Shown here: in pieces, positions 6,349 through 8,621 of the stretch | How positions within the stretch are numbered: the stretch's first letter is position 1 | Layout of the letters: the number at the start of each line of letters is the position of its first letter | From: Mogibacterium sp. | GTDB taxonomy: Bacteria > Bacillota > Clostridia > Peptostreptococcales > Anaerovoracaceae | Length of the DNA stretch: 8,621 nt | NCBI GenBank assembly: GCA_017434685.1 | Contig: JAFREV010000111.1 | Coordinates: 1-8,621 of the forward strand | Direction of reading: 5' to 3' | Notes under the pieces: model-generated | What the model saw: only the letters and a program-made list of their open reading frames with translations | Told to the model about the DNA's origin: nothing | Databases searched by the model: none | Position numbers and translations under genes: made by a program

Positions 6349-6383
6349 ATACATATTTTAAAGAAAAACTATGTAATATGTAT
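6349..6383. repeat. AT-rich 9-base inverted repeat between ligA and mgtE
   Basis: ATACATATT (6349-6357) and AATATGTAT (6375-6383) are perfect inverted repeats with a 17-base spacer. A further AATATGTG lies at 6399-6406. The repeat ends 3 bases upstream of the mgtE -35 box. On the minus strand it is followed by ATTTTT, so it could be a weak terminator for ligA or a regulator site for mgtE. The stem is almost all A-U. Confidence 0.4.
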
Positions 6384-6432
6384 CTTTTCAGTTACCTCAA
6401 TATGTGTTAGTTAATTTGACTTTGTCGCGGCG

Positions 6433-8385
6433 CTATGACAGCATCTCCATAATCTCTGCTTCTGTTATTATTGAAACTCCGAGTTCACGTGCGGCCTTGT
6501 TCTTTGAGGATCCCGAATTCGGATCGTTTGTAATCAGGTAATCGGTCTTGGCAGAAACAGATCCTGCGACTTTGCCGCCCTCCGCTTCGATGGCTGACTT
6601 AAGTTCCTTGCGGTTTTCGTAATGCTCGAGGCTTCCGGTAATTACGAAGACCCTGCCGGCAAGCGCATCACCCGCCTCTTCGAAGCTCTCATCAAGGGTC
6701 AGTACCGAAAGCAGATCTTCCACCGCTTTCTTGTTCATCTCATCCGCAAAGAAAGCCACGTAGTCCGATGCCATCACATCACCTACGCCGTCTATCATCT
6801 TGAGCGACTCTTCATCAAGACCCTGCATCTCTGCCCAATTATTGCGGCAGGCCCGGGCAATCGCATTTGCGTTCGCCGTTCCTATGCCCGGAACGCCGAG
6901 TCCGTAAAGCAGCCTCGAAGGAGTAGTCTGAGATGCCTTCTCGGCAGATATAGCGAGGTTCTCAAATGACTTGCCGCCAAAGCCCTCCAATCCGACGATA
7001 GCTTCTCTGTGTGCTTTCAATCTGAACAGATCCGCATACTCGCTTATGGCACCTATTCCGATGAGTTTCAATATTCCGGACTCAGAAAGTCCCTCTATGT
7101 TAAGCGCATCTCTCGATACGAAGTGCTCGAATTTCTTGACCTGTTTTGCAGGACAGTCAGGATTGACGCAGTGAAGAGTCTTGGTTCCCTCTTCATCCTT
7201 AATCTCCGCACTTCCTCCGCAGACCGGGCACACCGCAGGTATTTCAAGCAACCCGCTTCTCGTCAAATTATCGCTTAGCTGCGGAATTATCATATTGGCC
7301 TTGTACACTCTGATCCTGTCTCCGATTCCGAGCGCGAGGTCTTCCATTATATTTATGTTATGCACCGACGCTCTCGAAACCGTGGTGCCTTCGAGTTCGA
7401 CCGGGTCGAATATGGCAACCGGATTTAAGAGTCCCGTTCTCGACGGGCTCCACTCTATCTCGCGAAGCACTGTCTCGGCCTGCTGGTCTCTCCATTTAAA
7501 TGCAATGGAATCTCTCGGAAACTTCGCTGTCTGTCCGAGCCCCGCTGCGTATGCGAGGTCATCGAGAGTGAGCACGAGACCGTCTGACGGTATATCGAAG
7601 TCCGCTATTGCCGCCTCGTATTTATCTATTGCGGCGGACAGATTATTTCTGTCCACCATCTCATATGCTACTGTTTCAAAACCCTGCTCCGAAAGCCACT
7701 CTGTCTGCTCGCTCCTTTTGGCAAACTCTATGCCCTCTGACTGAGTGAGCGCAAAAGCGTAAAAACGAACACTTCTTTCAGCCGTCACTTTCGGATCGAG
7801 TTGCCTGATGCTTCCGCTGCAGAGGTTTCTCGGATTCTTATACTTCGCATCCGCATCGTCTATGGACGCATTTATCTTCTCGAAATCCGAATACTTGATT
7901 ACCGCCTCACCCCTGAGCATCACCCTGCCCTTGTGAGGAATGGACTTCGGCACATTCCCGATCTGAAGCACATTAGCCGTGATGAGTTCACCCTGCGTTC
8001 CGTTGCCGCGTGTCACGCCCTGAACGAGCCTTCCGTTCTCGTAAGTAAGGCCCACGGTGAGTCCGTCAAGCTTCCATGAAAGCAGACCCTTCTGCTCTCC
8101 GAGCCAGGCGGCAAGTTCATCCCTGTCCTTGGTCTTATTAAGGGAGAGCATCTTGACCTCGTGCTCGACTTTCGGAAGTCCTGCCGACGTCTCATAGCCG
8201 ACGTTAACCGACGGGCTGTCATCTCTTATGTACCCCGTCTCATCTTCGAGTGCGAGAAGCTCGTCGTACATCTCGTCATACTCGTAGTTGGTGATAATCT
8301 CCGCCCCATCTGTATAGTAAGCACGGGAAGCTTCATTGAGGCGCTCTACCAGTTGATCTATTTTCTTTCTCTTCTCGTCATGCAT
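6433..8385 (-). CDS. ligA: NAD-dependent DNA ligase LigA (clostridial variant type)
   Basis: LigA seals nicks during replication and repair, using NAD+ to adenylate itself. The 650-residue protein has the usual order. Domain Ia (1-60) is followed by the adenylation domain with the catalytic Lys105 in KLDG, TRGNG (125-129), LRGE (157-160) and AFKW with Lys297. Next come the OB fold (about 300-380), a four-Cys zinc finger (Cys386, 389, 406 and 411), helix-hairpin-helix repeats (about 420-560) and a C-terminal BRCT domain (about 575-650). Compared by eye with E. coli LigA, three residues reported as important differ: His23 is Tyr24, Asp32 is Asn33, and motif IV Lys290 is Thr273. From memory, other clostridial ligases share these changes, so this is probably a family variant, not decay. 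The gene begins 7 bases after the pcrA stop with no good Shine-Dalgarno sequence, suggesting translational coupling. Confidence 0.95.
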   Translation of the reverse strand: MHDEKRKKIDQLVERLNEASRAYYTDGAEIITNYEYDEMYDELLALEDETGYIRDDSPSVNVGYETSAGLPKVEHEVKMLSLNKTKDRDELAAWLGEQKGLLSWKLDGLTVGLTYENGRLVQGVTRGNGTQGELITANVLQIGNVPKSIPHKGRVMLRGEAVIKYSDFEKINASIDDADAKYKNPRNLCSGSIRQLDPKVTAERSVRFYAFALTQSEGIEFAKRSEQTEWLSEQGFETVAYEMVDRNNLSAAIDKYEAAIADFDIPSDGLVLTLDDLAYAAGLGQTAKFPRDSIAFKWRDQQAETVLREIEWSPSRTGLLNPVAIFDPVELEGTTVSRASVHNINIMEDLALGIGDRIRVYKANMIIPQLSDNLTRSGLLEIPAVCPVCGGSAEIKDEEGTKTLHCVNPDCPAKQVKKFEHFVSRDALNIEGLSESGILKLIGIGAISEYADLFRLKAHREAIVGLEGFGGKSFENLAISAEKASQTTPSRLLYGLGVPGIGTANANAIARACRNNWAEMQGLDEESLKMIDGVGDVMASDYVAFFADEMNKKAVEDLLSVLTLDESFEEAGDALAGRVFVITGSLEHYENRKELKSAIEAEGGKVAGSVSAKTDYLITNDPNSGSSKNKAARELGVSIITEAEIMEMLS

Positions 8386-8392
8386 ATAAAAC

Positions 8393-8621
8393 TTAGTCCA
8401 CTTTCTCCATTTTTACGAAGCCTTTTCCGAGTTTCTTCTGCCCGACCTCGTCAAATACTACGGTCATGGTTTTTTCATCCTGCTCAATCAGCATACCCAC
8501 TCCGAATTTAGAATGTCTGAGCATGTCTCCGTTTTCGAACTCCTGAAGTATCTTTTCTTTTCCCTTAGTCTCACGCTTTGATGCTCTAAGCGAGTCAAAA
8601 GGTTTGGCTGCAGGTGATCCC
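8393..8621 (-). CDS. pcrA: C-terminal end of UvrD/PcrA-type ATP-dependent DNA helicase (partial)
   Basis: The last 75 residues of a protein whose start lies beyond the right edge. The segment FENGDMLRHSKFGVGMLIEQ, followed by TVVFDEVGQKKL, matches the Tudor-like C-terminal tail of PcrA/UvrD (pattern GD-V-H-FG-G with a following strand VxF...GxKxL). In PcrA this tail interacts with RNA polymerase. The helicase motor itself is outside the window, so motor motifs cannot be checked. The position 7 bases before ligA is the conserved pcrA-ligA arrangement of Gram-positive bacteria and supports the call. The upstream part of the tail is rich in Lys, Arg and Ser, as expected for the linker. Confidence 0.88.
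   Translation of the reverse strand, partial: GSPAAKPFDSLRASKRETKGKEKILQEFENGDMLRHSKFGVGMLIEQDEKTMTVVFDEVGQKKLGKGFVKMEKVD

Noticed and set aside
7181..7744. A 187-codon open frame on the plus strand opposite ligA
   Set aside because: It is antisense to the ligA adenylation and OB domains, and its Ser-rich, low-complexity translation is typical of a shadow frame.

Overview
The window looks like a chromosomal segment of an anaerobic, low-to-mid GC Firmicute, most likely a member of the class Clostridia. Three things suggest this: ferredoxin-linked 2-oxoacid oxidoreductase subunits, the pcrA-ligA gene pair typical of Gram-positive bacteria, and strong AGGAGG-type ribosome binding sites on several genes. 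I cannot name a genus. I see no rRNA, tRNA, CRISPR array, insertion sequence or phage gene. Most of the window is core or housekeeping sequence, and the unusual signals are small ones.

Layout. Positions 1-1982 (minus strand) hold an apparent operon read right to left: a P-loop NTPase of unknown role, the small 2x[4Fe-4S] ferredoxin subunit VorC, and the alpha subunit VorB, which runs off the left edge. The TPP-binding beta subunit is expected just outside the window. Positions 1983-2221 are a divergent control region. It has a plausible minus-strand promoter, and the leader of the NTPase gene contains a terminator-like hairpin. Positions 2222-4828 (plus strand) hold a GT4-family glycosyltransferase and a two-domain class II aldolase whose N-terminal domain appears to be a degenerate, metal-less copy of the C-terminal catalytic one. 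Positions 4866-6269 (minus) encode the magnesium transporter/channel MgtE, convergent with the aldolase. In the short gap between them is a second, diverged copy of the last codons of mgtE. Positions 6433-8385 (minus) encode NAD-dependent DNA ligase, preceded at 8393-8621 by the C-terminal end of the UvrD/PcrA helicase.

How the genes relate. VorC and VorB are electron-transfer and catalytic subunits of one enzyme that oxidatively decarboxylates 2-oxoacids to acyl-CoA with ferredoxin as acceptor. The NTPase is placed to be co-transcribed with them and may serve the same complex. PcrA and LigA are DNA replication and repair proteins, probably translated from one mRNA. MgtE appears to have its own promoter. 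The glycosyltransferase and aldolase may form a small carbohydrate module, but their substrates cannot be read from sequence. I found no clear new multi-gene system. The best leads are the mgtE 3'-end relic, the pseudo-domain aldolase, the NTPase linked to the oxidoreductase together with its leader hairpin, and a ligase with altered NAD-site residues.
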